Origin: Acidimicrobiia bacterium
Lineage (GTDB): Bacteria; Actinomycetota; Acidimicrobiia; Spongiisociales; ZC4RG35
Assembly: GCA_029865445.1 (NCBI GenBank)
Contig: JAOUGY010000003.1
Coordinates: 1 to 33,248 of the forward strand
Length of the DNA stretch: 33,248 nt
Direction of reading: 5' to 3'
The notes beneath the pieces were generated by a model. That model worked only from the letters and a program-made list of their open reading frames with translations. It did no database searches and was not told where the DNA came from. Shown in pieces: positions 7,269 through 15,365 of the stretch. The stretch's first letter is position 1. Each line of letters begins with the position of its first letter. The position numbers and the translations under genes are program-made.

Positions 7269-9514
7269 CCACCCGCGAGCGCTCCGCCTGGACAGTTGAT
7301 CGGGTGGCCGGAATGGCGTGGATGGGGGCGCCGTCGCTTGCTCTCGACAGTCGGCGCCTCCCGCAGGCCGCAGCATGGCGTCAGACAACCGGCAACGGGA
7401 TCGGGACGCTCTCGCTCGCGAGGTTCGACGGATTGAGGTGGATGGTCGACGAAGTCGTCGACGCGTTTGGGGCGCACGCGTCGTTCGTCATCGATGGTGA
7501 AGGCCGGCCCGCCGTGGTGTACGTGGACCTCGACCAATCGTCGGTGATGCTTGCTCACGCAGCGGAACCTGGGGGCGAATGGGCTATCGAGACCGTCGCA
7601 GAAGGTGTGCATGGACTCCTTGCTGGGGGACCATCGCTCGCACACGACGGTGACGGTCGGCCACAGGTCGCCTACGCCACCGACGGGGGTGTGATGATCG
7701 CGGCCCGCACCGTGGCGGGTGTGTGGGAGACCGATCCGGTGGTTGAAGTCATAGAACCCGCCAACGACGTGGCGCTGGCAATCGACGGGAGTGGCGTGCG
7801 TCACGTCCTCCAGCGCACGATCTTCTCGAATGCGTTGATCCTGCACTCCGACCAGGGAGGGTCCTGGAGCGCGAGCGCGGTCCCGTGGGGCGACGACCCG
7901 GACGCTGGGTTCCTGGGTGACCGACCATGCCTCGCCGTGGATCCTGACGGCCGTCCGCACGTGGCGTATTGGACGCGGGTCGGCGTGTGCCACGCCACCG
8001 CCGACGACGATGGTGAATGGCAGATCACGGTCGCCATCCCTGGCGAAGCCGCCGGTCCCAATCCGGCCATCTCGGTCGACTCCCACGGACACCCCGTGAT
8101 CGCCTGCGTGAACCCGGCCGGTGGCAACATCGAGCTGGCCCGGCTGAGCGCCAACGGGTGGCGCTCCGAGACGATCGCCGCCGGGTCGAAGTTCCACGAC
8201 ACCGCCGGGTGGGTCTCCATGGTCGTCGACGACTTCGGCGTGCTCCACCTTGCGGTTTCACACGACGAGTCGGGCGAGTTGATGTGGATTCGGTCCAACC
8301 GCGGCCCTATCACCAAGCCGCTGCGCCTGACGGCGTTCCGAGACATGCCTCTCACAGGACACAGCATCGCCGAGGGAGCGAGCGACCCGGATGGCGATGA
8401 CCTCGCCGTCTCTACTCGACCGGTGAGGAAGCCATCGCACGGCAAGGTGACGATCCGATCGGGCGGTGGCTTCACCTACACGCCGCACCGAGGCTATCTC
8501 GGGCATGATGAGTTCCGGTACGAGGTGACGGACCACACCGGCCTGAACGCCATAGGTGGTGTCGAGATCGAGGTGGTCGTACCGGTTCTGATCAGAGTCG
8601 CTCAGCGGCCGCTCGCCGACAAGCGGCGTGGCAGCACGATTCGCCTGTCCCTGAGGAAGGGTCCGCTCCACGGCATCAAGGCGACCCTGCAGCGGAAGCG
8701 ACGTGGAAGGTGGCACGACATCCGAAGCGGACCGGCGGGTCAACTGGCAAAACTCCTCGCACCCATCGGCGACGAGTGGACTCAGGGGCCGTTCCGCGTC
8801 GAACTGCGACCTCCCGGCGACGGGGAAGTGCTGTGCCTGAGCGAGGAGTTCAGCTTGCCACCGAAGCGCGGCGTCGAACTCGTGGTGTCCGGCGACTTGA
8901 CCGGCCTCCCGACGCTCAAGCGTCCACCCGAACCTACCCCGGAGCCGCAGCCGCAGCCAACACCGGTGCCCGTCTTCGACCCTGCGGCCGGGTTGTGGGG
9001 TACGTGGCCTTCGAAGCGGAACAAGCCGCCGCTGGCTCGGGGATCGCAGGGTGATGCCGTTCGATATCTGCAGGGTGTGCTGTTGCACAGAACCAAGGGC
9101 AAGGTCACGGTAGATGGGATCTATGGCGTGGACACGTCGCGTCGAGTCCGCGAGCTGCAGCGCCGTGAACAGATCCGGGTTGACGGTGAGATCGGTGAAG
9201 AGACGTGGCCCGTGATCGACAGGCTTGCACGAAAGGATCCGGTGCCGGTGTTCGACCCCGTGGCAGGGTTGTGGGGTACGTGGCCTTCGAAGCGGAACAA
9301 GCCGCCGCTGGCTCGGGGATCGCAGGGTGATGCCGTTCGATATCTGCAGGGTGTGTTGCTGCACAGAACCAAGGGCAACATCACCGTGGATGGGGTCTAC
9401 GGCGTGAACACGGCGAATCGAGTCCGCGAGCTGCAGCGTCAGGAAAAGATCCGGGTCGACGGCGAGGTTGGGAAAGGGACGTGGCCCGTGATCGACAGGC
9501 TCGCCACTCGGTGA
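7265..9514 (+). CDS. Probable seven-bladed beta-propeller protein with cadherin-like domain and two peptidoglycan-binding domains
   Basis: The ATG overlaps the preceding stop (ATGA); 749 aa, no signal peptide. Seven degenerate units of about 49 residues start near 20, 70, 119, 167, 216, 264 and 314. Each has a core like GGPSLAHDGDGRPQVAY or RPCLAVDPDGRPHVAYW, consistent with a seven-bladed propeller. Residues about 362-440 resemble tandem cadherin/VCBS-type repeats (DPDGDDLAVSTRPVRKPSHG, FTYTPHRGYLGHDEFRYEV). After another beta region comes a Pro-rich linker (about 553-569) and two PG_binding_1 domains (about 590-655 and 682-746; RGSQGDAVRYLQGVL ... VDGIYGVDTSRRVRELQ). The combination suggests a cell-surface or receptor-binding protein that grips peptidoglycan. 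As the last gene of the operon it could be the targeting element of the assembly. Confidence 0.85.
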   Translation: MTTRERSAWTVDRVAGMAWMGAPSLALDSRRLPQAAAWRQTTGNGIGTLSLARFDGLRWMVDEVVDAFGAHASFVIDGEGRPAVVYVDLDQSSVMLAHAAEPGGEWAIETVAEGVHGLLAGGPSLAHDGDGRPQVAYATDGGVMIAARTVAGVWETDPVVEVIEPANDVALAIDGSGVRHVLQRTIFSNALILHSDQGGSWSASAVPWGDDPDAGFLGDRPCLAVDPDGRPHVAYWTRVGVCHATADDDGEWQITVAIPGEAAGPNPAISVDSHGHPVIACVNPAGGNIELARLSANGWRSETIAAGSKFHDTAGWVSMVVDDFGVLHLAVSHDESGELMWIRSNRGPITKPLRLTAFRDMPLTGHSIAEGASDPDGDDLAVSTRPVRKPSHGKVTIRSGGGFTYTPHRGYLGHDEFRYEVTDHTGLNAIGGVEIEVVVPVLIRVAQRPLADKRRGSTIRLSLRKGPLHGIKATLQRKRRGRWHDIRSGPAGQLAKLLAPIGDEWTQGPFRVELRPPGDGEVLCLSEEFSLPPKRGVELVVSGDLTGLPTLKRPPEPTPEPQPQPTPVPVFDPAAGLWGTWPSKRNKPPLARGSQGDAVRYLQGVLLHRTKGKVTVDGIYGVDTSRRVRELQRREQIRVDGEIGEETWPVIDRLARKDPVPVFDPVAGLWGTWPSKRNKPPLARGSQGDAVRYLQGVLLHRTKGNITVDGVYGVNTANRVRELQRQEKIRVDGEVGKGTWPVIDRLATR
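8963..9511 (+). repeat. Tandem 276-bp in-gene duplication (two peptidoglycan-binding modules)
   Basis: Two copies with a 92-codon period, 8963-9238 and 9239-9511. A stretch of about 90 bases (from GGGTTGTGGGGTACGTGGCC in each copy) is identical, while the 3' halves differ at scattered positions. This points to recent duplication or gene conversion within the gene. Confidence 0.9.
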
Positions 9515-9577
9515 CATCGTCGCAGGCGCCATGGTCCCGTTGGAGGCGCTGAGCCGAGCACGAGATGTAGGGCCGGG

Positions 9578-9607
9578 GGCCGGTCCACCCGCCGACTTGC
9601 ACCGGCC
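9578..9607. terminator. Possible bidirectional terminator between convergent genes
   Basis: GGCCGGT (9578-9584) and ACCGGCC (9601-9607) form a perfect 7-bp stem with a 16-base loop. It lies between the convergent stops at 9514 and 9611. There is no clear T-tract, so the call is tentative. Confidence 0.3.
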
Positions 9608-9610
9608 GAT

Positions 9611-10651
9611 TCAACGGCTCACGGCATCGGCGGCCGACGTGATCGTCTTCGTGACCAAGCGCTCGGTGAAGCCCGCGGCGACGGCGATGCCGAGCATCGC
9701 GTTCGGTGCCACCTTGATTGCATCGGCGAGCACGGACTGCAGCATCACGATCGCCACGACGGCCCCGGTCGCTCCGACAAATGGCCGCATTCCCATCAGC
9801 GTGTAGGTGACCTGTATGTCGGGGATGGTCAGCTTCTCCTCCCGATCCGACAGTCGGGTTGCGGAACTGAGGTACGCACCGAGCGCGCCCAGACCCATCA
9901 CCATCAGCAGACTCTGCCAATCCAGGAGCGGCGAGTCGGCAGGGGCGAGAGCGGCCGGGACCCACTTGGACGCCACACCCGCGGCCAGGGAGGCAAGGAC
10001 GACGGCCAGGGACACCGAGGTGATGATCACCGCCCGCCGCAGGATCCTGTACTTGTGATACATGTTGTCGGTGTGGACGTCGACCATGGCCTTTGCTCTG
10101 ATGAGTCGCGTCTTGAGGTCCTCGATCTGATCTGCAGACACCTGCCCATCGGCGTCGCCGAGCGTCGCCGAGCTGGCTTCGATGCTCGACACCGCTTCGT
10201 TCTCCGCTCCACCATTCGGCGGATCGGCCGACTCGGTGGGGAGACTGAGCTCTATCGTCTGGGTCACGTTCGGGGCGGCAGACCGGCCCATGGCGGCGTC
10301 GGGGAGGAGCGCCACCACTGACGCATGGCGCCATCCGCTCAGCTTCTCATCGGCCTCTCCGCGGATCACGTGGGCTTCGGCCGTGAGCTCAGGCCAAGTG
10401 AACGAACGAATCATCTCCCGCTCAGCCGACTTCAGGGCTGTCCATGAGATCTGCAGCTGAAAGTCGGCACGGGCTCTCGAGGCGCTCTCGACCCTGGACT
10501 CGACCGAATCGAGGTGGTCGCTTCCTCCCGCATGTCGTCGACGTTCGAGTTCTCTCAGGGTCGCGTCGAGCGCCGCGTCGAATCGCTGGACTTCCTCCAC
10601 CGTGACACCGGCAAAGAGCCGACGAAGCAAACGGGGTCGCGCGGCATCCAT
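9611..10651 (-). CDS. Uncharacterised membrane protein with cytoplasmic N-terminal region
   Basis: 346 aa. The ATG at 10651 is preceded by GGAGAG a few bases upstream. The first ~200 residues are hydrophilic and helical, with a low-complexity Ser/Ala/Glu linker at about 138-168. Four hydrophobic segments follow (about 207-228, 243-263, 290-309, 316-330), and the protein ends with a GFTERLVTKTI-type motif. I recognise no catalytic domain. It converges on the left operon and is read on the opposite strand, so a functional link to that operon is not indicated. The order of a cytosolic helical module plus C-terminal membrane bundle would suit a membrane-anchored scaffold or sensor, but that is speculation. 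Confidence 0.8.
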   Translation of the reverse strand: MDAARPRLLRRLFAGVTVEEVQRFDAALDATLRELERRRHAGGSDHLDSVESRVESASRARADFQLQISWTALKSAEREMIRSFTWPELTAEAHVIRGEADEKLSGWRHASVVALLPDAAMGRSAAPNVTQTIELSLPTESADPPNGGAENEAVSSIEASSATLGDADGQVSADQIEDLKTRLIRAKAMVDVHTDNMYHKYRILRRAVIITSVSLAVVLASLAAGVASKWVPAALAPADSPLLDWQSLLMVMGLGALGAYLSSATRLSDREEKLTIPDIQVTYTLMGMRPFVGATGAVVAIVMLQSVLADAIKVAPNAMLGIAVAAGFTERLVTKTITSAADAVSR

Positions 10652-10735
10652 GATCTCTCCAGCATGGGCGGACAGCAGCCAGGGGGCGGCAGCTGATCCT
10701 AGCCTACAAGGTCAGACGGTGACGTCCCGACACGC

Positions 10736-10756
10736 GGCGGATGGCGAGCATCCGCC
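10736..10756 (-). terminator. Hairpin downstream of fadJ
   Basis: GGCGGATG (10736-10743), loop GCGAG, CATCCGCC (10749-10756): a perfect 8-bp GC-rich stem starting 43 bases past the fadJ stop on the minus strand. No strong T-run follows. Confidence 0.45.
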
Positions 10757-10799
10757 AAGGTCGTATGGGACGGGCGACGAGTGCACACCTCCCCGAGAA

Positions 10800-12974
10800 C
10801 TACCGGAACGTGGTTCCATTCTCGGCGGCAGCGACCAGGATGGCGGCGGGTTCGAACCGTGATCCGTGTCTGGCGGCGAGACCTTGCAGGCGATCGACGA
10901 TGGCGGGTGCACCGACCTCGTCGACATACCAGAACGGTCCGCCGCGGAACGGGGGGAAGCCCAGCCCCATCACGGCACCGATGTCGCCGTCCCTCGCCGA
11001 TCGGAGGATTCCCTCCTGGAGGCAGAGCGCAGCCTCGTTGACCATCATCATGGTCACCCGTTCCTGGATCTCCTGTATCGGCACTTCCCGACGCGGTCCC
11101 AGACCGAGCTCGGCGTAGATGCTCTCGTCTGCGTTCCCTCGTTTGCCCTTCTCGTCGTAGAGGTAGAAGCCCTTGCGGTTCTTCCGTCCCTTGCGATCCT
11201 TGGTGCCCGAAAGGACCTCCGGGCCGGCCATCCGGTCCCCGAACGCATCCACCATGATCTTGGTGACCTTCTGACCCACATCGAGTCCAACCTCATCGGC
11301 CAGGAGCAACGGCCCCACCGGGAACCCCCACTTCACGAGCGCCTTGTCGATCGCTTCGATCGCGGCACCCTCCTCGAGGAGGCGAAGAGCCTCGTTCGAG
11401 TAGGGGGCGATGATCCTCGACGTGTAGAAACCGGGACCGTCGTTGACAACGATCACCGTCTTCCCCTGCCGCCGACCGAAGGCGACGGCGGTCGCGGTGG
11501 CGGTGTCCGAGGTGGACTTCGTCACGATCACCTCGAGCAGTGGCATCTTCTCGACTGGGGAGAAGTAGTGCATCCCGAGGACGTTCTCCGGACGCGATGA
11601 CGCTTCGGCGATCTGGGTGATGGGGATCGTCGACGTGTTGGACGCGAACACCGCGTGTTCACCGATGATGCCTTCGACCTCGGTCAGGATCGACCGTTTG
11701 AGATCGAGGTCTTCGAATACGGCTTCGATGACGAGGTCGGTGTCGGCGAATCCGCGCCAGTCGGTGTCCCCCGTCACCGCGAGCATTGCCTTCTCGGCAT
11801 CGAAGTCCCGCAGCCGGCGGCGCTTCACCTGCTCGTCGAGGACCTTCCGTACATACCGCAGCGCCCGCTCAACCCCGGGTGCGTCGACCTCTTTGACGCG
11901 CACGGTGGCGCCGGCGTTGAGCGTCGAGACCGCAGCGATCCCGCCACCCATCAACCCGCCCCCGAGCACCGCTACCTTGTCGACGGTACTGGGTTCGACG
12001 TCGAGGTCGGACGCGCCGCTGTCCTTGGCGAGCTCTCGGGTGCCAAAGAAGATCGAACGCAGGGCGAGCGACTCCGAGGACGTGACGAGTTCGCCGAAGA
12101 ACCGGGCTTCCGCCCTGTATCCGGCGTCGACGCCGTCCTGGACTCCGAGCCTGACCGCCTCGAGGGCCCGTTCCTGGGCGGGGTAGTTGCCGTGGGTTTC
12201 AGCGAGCAGCTTCTGCCTCGCTTGTTTGAACAGAACGCTCTGACCCACCGGATTGGTCTCGAGCGCCAGGCGCTGGAGACGATCTCCGCTGAGGTTGGAG
12301 AGGAACGCCGACACGCCGCGCTTGGTCGGGACGGCAGCGGTGCGGGCGGAGGCCGCCAAGCGGGTTGCCACCTCCAGCAGGTATCTGGCGGGGGCGATGT
12401 CGTCGACGAGTCCCAACTTGCGGGCTTTCGCCGGACGCACGTTCTTCCCCGTGAGGATGATGTCCAGCGCCTCGGCCACTCCGATGAGGCGCGGCAGACG
12501 AACGCACCCACCGCCGGCCGGGATCACACCCAGTTTCACTTCGGGCTGGCCCAGCACCGTGGATGGATCGTCGTCCACGACCCGATGAGAGCAGGCCAGC
12601 GCCAACTCCAACCCGCCCCCTAGGGCGGCTCCGCGGATTGCAGCCACCACCGGCTTGTGTCGGGTCGTGTGGAGCTGCTCCAGTCGGGCAAAGAGGGCAT
12701 GTCCGGCCTGTATCGCTGCCGTGGCCTCCTCGGGGTCGGTGAGCTCGGCGAACCACTTGACGTCCGCCCCGACCAGGAAGTCCTTCTTGGCCGAGGTCAG
12801 CACCACGCCGATGATGGCGTCGTCGGTTTCCAGACGGTCGAGGACCCGCTCGAAGTCGGTCATCAACGGCGGTCCCAGGGTGTTCATTTCCTGGTCGGCC
12901 CGGTCCATCGTGACCACGGCGATGCCGTCTTCGACATTGATCGAGAAGTGTTCGAGTTCGGTTGCTGTGGTCAT
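10800..12974 (-). CDS. fadJ: Fatty-acid oxidation multifunctional subunit: enoyl-CoA hydratase / 3-hydroxyacyl-CoA dehydrogenase
   Basis: 724 aa, the usual FadB/FadJ length. The N-terminal crotonase domain (about 8-200) has the oxyanion-hole motif GAALGGGLELALA and the two acidic residues expected for hydration, Glu123 and Glu145 (GQPEVKLGVIPAGGG). The NAD-binding domain begins at about 332 (DKVAVLGGGLMGGGIAA). The dehydrogenase catalytic His is His469 in LGMHYFSPVEKMPLLEVI. The C-terminal dehydrogenase domains follow (NDGPGFYTSRI). It converts trans-2-enoyl-CoA to 3-ketoacyl-CoA in the cytoplasm. The start codon lies one base after the stop of the thiolase gene (TGACATG), so both subunits are co-translated. 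Whether it is functionally FadB or FadJ cannot be decided; fadJ is used because it pairs with a FadI-like thiolase. Confidence 0.93.
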   Translation of the reverse strand: MTTATELEHFSINVEDGIAVVTMDRADQEMNTLGPPLMTDFERVLDRLETDDAIIGVVLTSAKKDFLVGADVKWFAELTDPEEATAAIQAGHALFARLEQLHTTRHKPVVAAIRGAALGGGLELALACSHRVVDDDPSTVLGQPEVKLGVIPAGGGCVRLPRLIGVAEALDIILTGKNVRPAKARKLGLVDDIAPARYLLEVATRLAASARTAAVPTKRGVSAFLSNLSGDRLQRLALETNPVGQSVLFKQARQKLLAETHGNYPAQERALEAVRLGVQDGVDAGYRAEARFFGELVTSSESLALRSIFFGTRELAKDSGASDLDVEPSTVDKVAVLGGGLMGGGIAAVSTLNAGATVRVKEVDAPGVERALRYVRKVLDEQVKRRRLRDFDAEKAMLAVTGDTDWRGFADTDLVIEAVFEDLDLKRSILTEVEGIIGEHAVFASNTSTIPITQIAEASSRPENVLGMHYFSPVEKMPLLEVIVTKSTSDTATATAVAFGRRQGKTVIVVNDGPGFYTSRIIAPYSNEALRLLEEGAAIEAIDKALVKWGFPVGPLLLADEVGLDVGQKVTKIMVDAFGDRMAGPEVLSGTKDRKGRKNRKGFYLYDEKGKRGNADESIYAELGLGPRREVPIQEIQERVTMMMVNEAALCLQEGILRSARDGDIGAVMGLGFPPFRGGPFWYVDEVGAPAIVDRLQGLAARHGSRFEPAAILVAAAENGTTFR

Positions 12975-12975
12975 G

Positions 12976-14265
12976 TCAACGCTCCAGGATCACGGTTGCG
13001 CCGAGTCCGCCCGCAGCGCATTGGGTCACGAGTGCAGTGCCGGAGTCCCGTCTCGCCAGCTCGTTGGCCATGGTGAGAATCTGGCGGGCTCCGGTGGCCC
13101 CGAAAGGATGTCCGAGACTGATCGAGCCTCCGTACAGGTTGAGTTTCTCGTCTGGGATCTCCCCGATGGCACGGTCTCGACCCAGGTGGTCCCGGGCGAA
13201 CTCGGTGGACGCGAACGCCTTTTTGACCGACAGCACCTGGGCGGCGAATGCCTCGTGGACGTCGATCACGTCGATGTCGTCGAGGGTGAGGCCGGCTCGG
13301 TCGAGCGCCGTCGGCGTTGCGACGGCGGGTCCGATGAGCAGCTGCCAGTTGGGGTCCACCGCCGCGAACGCCCACGAACGGAGGAAGGCCCTCGGCACCA
13401 GCCCGAGCCGGTTGGCGGTTTGCTCGCTCATGAGCAGGAGCGCGGAGGCGCCGTCCGTCAACGGCGACGCGTTTCCTGCCGTGACGGTTCCATGCCGTTT
13501 GTCGAACACGGGTTTGAGCGACGCCAGTTTGTCGAGGGTGGTGTCGGCTCGGGGGATGGTGTCGCGTTCGACGGTCGACAGATAGCCAGGCGGGACGGCC
13601 AGGGTCATCACCTCGTTGTCGTAGATGCCTTTCTCCCAGGCTTCGACGGCCTTCTGATGTGAAGCGAGGGCATACTCGTCTTGAGCGTCCCGACCGATGT
13701 CCCAGAGCCGGGCCATCTTCTCGGCGCCGTCACCCATCGTCTCGCCTGTTGAACGGTCTGCGACGGCCGGAGGTTGGGGTGCCAGGTCACGGGGGCGCAG
13801 CTCGGCAAGGGCCTTGAGCCGGGTGCCGAGGTCACGGGCCGCCTGTGCCGACTGCATCACTTCTACGAACTCGTCGGTGAACAAGACGGGTGGTTTCGAA
13901 AGCGAGTCGGCGCCTCCCGTGATCACGACGTCTGCCTCGCCCATCATGATGGCCTTTGCGCCGTCGACGAACGTCTGGCTCGATGTGGCGCACGCTCTCG
14001 TCAACGAGTACGCATCGACCGTGTCCGGGAGGCTGGTCGACAAGACGATCTCACGGGCGATGTTGGGCGAAGCGACGTCCTGGACGACCGACCCGTAGAT
14101 CACCCGGTCCACGAGCGCGGGGTCGATACCGCTGCGCTGGATCAGCTCGCTGACCACGGCCTGAGCCAGCTGGAGAGTGTCGGCGTCCTTGAGGGCCGTG
14201 CCGGACTTGGCGAACGGCGTCCTCAGTCCGTCGACGATCGCAACCCTGTGTTGGTCGGCTGCCAT
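12976..14265 (-). CDS. fadI: Acetyl-CoA C-acyltransferase (3-ketoacyl-CoA thiolase)
   Basis: 429 aa from the ATG at 14265 (MAADQHRVAIVDGLRTPFAK), which has GGAGGAGG upstream; a longer in-frame extension to 14424 has no family-like sequence and was rejected. Thiolase motifs are intact: the nucleophilic Cys92 in LTRACATSSQTF, the C-terminal GGSISLGHPFGATGARQ with the catalytic His, and TQCAAGGLGATVILE with the second catalytic Cys. It cleaves 3-ketoacyl-CoA with CoA to give acetyl-CoA and a shortened acyl-CoA. It is the first gene of a two-gene operon with fadJ. The length (429 rather than about 390) and the pairing favour the FadI type over FadA. Confidence 0.93.
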   Translation of the reverse strand: MAADQHRVAIVDGLRTPFAKSGTALKDADTLQLAQAVVSELIQRSGIDPALVDRVIYGSVVQDVASPNIAREIVLSTSLPDTVDAYSLTRACATSSQTFVDGAKAIMMGEADVVITGGADSLSKPPVLFTDEFVEVMQSAQAARDLGTRLKALAELRPRDLAPQPPAVADRSTGETMGDGAEKMARLWDIGRDAQDEYALASHQKAVEAWEKGIYDNEVMTLAVPPGYLSTVERDTIPRADTTLDKLASLKPVFDKRHGTVTAGNASPLTDGASALLLMSEQTANRLGLVPRAFLRSWAFAAVDPNWQLLIGPAVATPTALDRAGLTLDDIDVIDVHEAFAAQVLSVKKAFASTEFARDHLGRDRAIGEIPDEKLNLYGGSISLGHPFGATGARQILTMANELARRDSGTALVTQCAAGGLGATVILER

Positions 14266-14280
14266 GGTGCCTCCTCCGCT

Positions 14281-14298
14281 TTTGAATTGATGCTCAAA
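14281..14298. promoter_or_regulatory. Possible operator upstream of fadIJ
   Basis: TTTGA (14281-14285) and TCAAA (14294-14298) form an inverted repeat with an 8-base spacer, 16 bases upstream of the fadI start in an AT-richer patch. Such sites suit a dimeric TetR- or GntR-type fatty-acid regulator. The regulator is not encoded nearby. Confidence 0.3.
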
Positions 14299-14381
14299 TT
14301 GTGGCACATCTGAGACAGGAATCATCCGGAAGCCTCCACGGGGCACCTGGGCGCCGATTCCGTTCACCGATTGCCCGGTGA

Positions 14382-15362
14382 CTACTCGGCCGGGATGTCC
14401 CACTCGGCGGCGATGATCGGCCACACCACCGCAGCCAGGCGGATCGCTCCATCCGTCGTCAGGTGGACACCGTCGTTGAGGCGCATGTCCACGAGGTCAC
14501 CGTCGGCGTTGGGGAGGTACTCCGAGTACCCACCGTCGGGCCCGGTGAACACCGACCAGCTCTCCACGAAGTGCACTCCATCGTGGGCGGCCGCCTCCGA
14601 TTCGTAGATTTCGTTGAGCGTCTCGACTCGAGGCCGGAAGGTGTCGGAGCTGACGATCGGCATTCCCATCCAGTAGACGTCCCGGCCGTCATCCACCAAC
14701 TCGCCCATCAACGCCCCCACTCGCGCCCGATATTCGGTGAGCCACTCGTCCGTGCCGAAGGGAACCCAGGTTCCATCGACCCTGATGTCTTGGGCGTCGT
14801 TTCCTCCGAAGAAGAGCACCATCACTTCCGGGTCCTGCTCGGCGCGCACGGTGCGAAGGCGGGCCGGCCAATCAACAAAGTCGTTTCGCGTGATTCCCGA
14901 CTCGAACTCGTATTGGACCTCGGCGATCACCAGTCCGGTCGCCTCCGCTCGCCTCTCCAGCATCGGCCCGAACTGACCGACCATCGAATCGCCACCGATG
15001 TACATGCGCAAGGGCTCGGAAGCCGTGATCGTCCGCGCCTCGGCCACGGTGGTGGTGGTCACCGCCACCGTGGGGGACGTCGTGGGCGTCGTGGACGGCG
15101 GAGTCTCCTCATCGGTTCGACCCAGGGCCGCATCGATTACGTTGCGGGGCGCATCGATCTGGACGAAGTCGGTGACGGCTGCGATGGGCGTCATGAGCGC
15201 CACCCCCACGGTTCTCTGCCAACCGGCCTCCTGGCGCTCGGCAGTGGCAAGGATGTCCGAAGCATTCAAGAGCAGCCCGAGGCCGAGCGCGATGGTCACG
15301 ATGAGGATGGCGTGTCCTGCAGCCATTCGGCCCTGGTTCGATCGTTGGTGGTTGCTCGACAT
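14382..15362 (-). CDS. Membrane-anchored SGNH hydrolase-like protein (DUF459-like), partner of MBOAT acyltransferase
   Basis: 326 aa. One N-terminal membrane helix (about 15-36) is followed by a Thr/Pro-rich linker (about 85-105) and an extracytoplasmic SGNH domain. Block I is YIGGDSMVGQFG with nucleophile Ser126, block III is LFFGGNDAQDI (Asn188), and the C-terminal Asp-His motif is NDGVHLTTDG (Asp297, His300). By analogy with AlgI/AlgX-AlgJ or PatA/PatB pairs, the SGNH protein would move acyl groups onto or off a surface polysaccharide outside the membrane, using an acyl donor passed by the MBOAT protein. Its ATG lies 3 bases after the MBOAT stop, so the two genes form an operon. Confidence 0.85.
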   Translation of the reverse strand: MSSNHQRSNQGRMAAGHAILIVTIALGLGLLLNASDILATAERQEAGWQRTVGVALMTPIAAVTDFVQIDAPRNVIDAALGRTDEETPPSTTPTTSPTVAVTTTTVAEARTITASEPLRMYIGGDSMVGQFGPMLERRAEATGLVIAEVQYEFESGITRNDFVDWPARLRTVRAEQDPEVMVLFFGGNDAQDIRVDGTWVPFGTDEWLTEYRARVGALMGELVDDGRDVYWMGMPIVSSDTFRPRVETLNEIYESEAAAHDGVHFVESWSVFTGPDGGYSEYLPNADGDLVDMRLNDGVHLTTDGAIRLAAVVWPIIAAEWDIPAE

Positions 15363-15365
15363 GGC

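Noticed and set aside
14266..14424. N-terminal extension of the thiolase frame
   Set aside because: The internal ATG at 14265 has a strong GGAGGAGG site and begins the family sequence; the extension would cover the promoter region.
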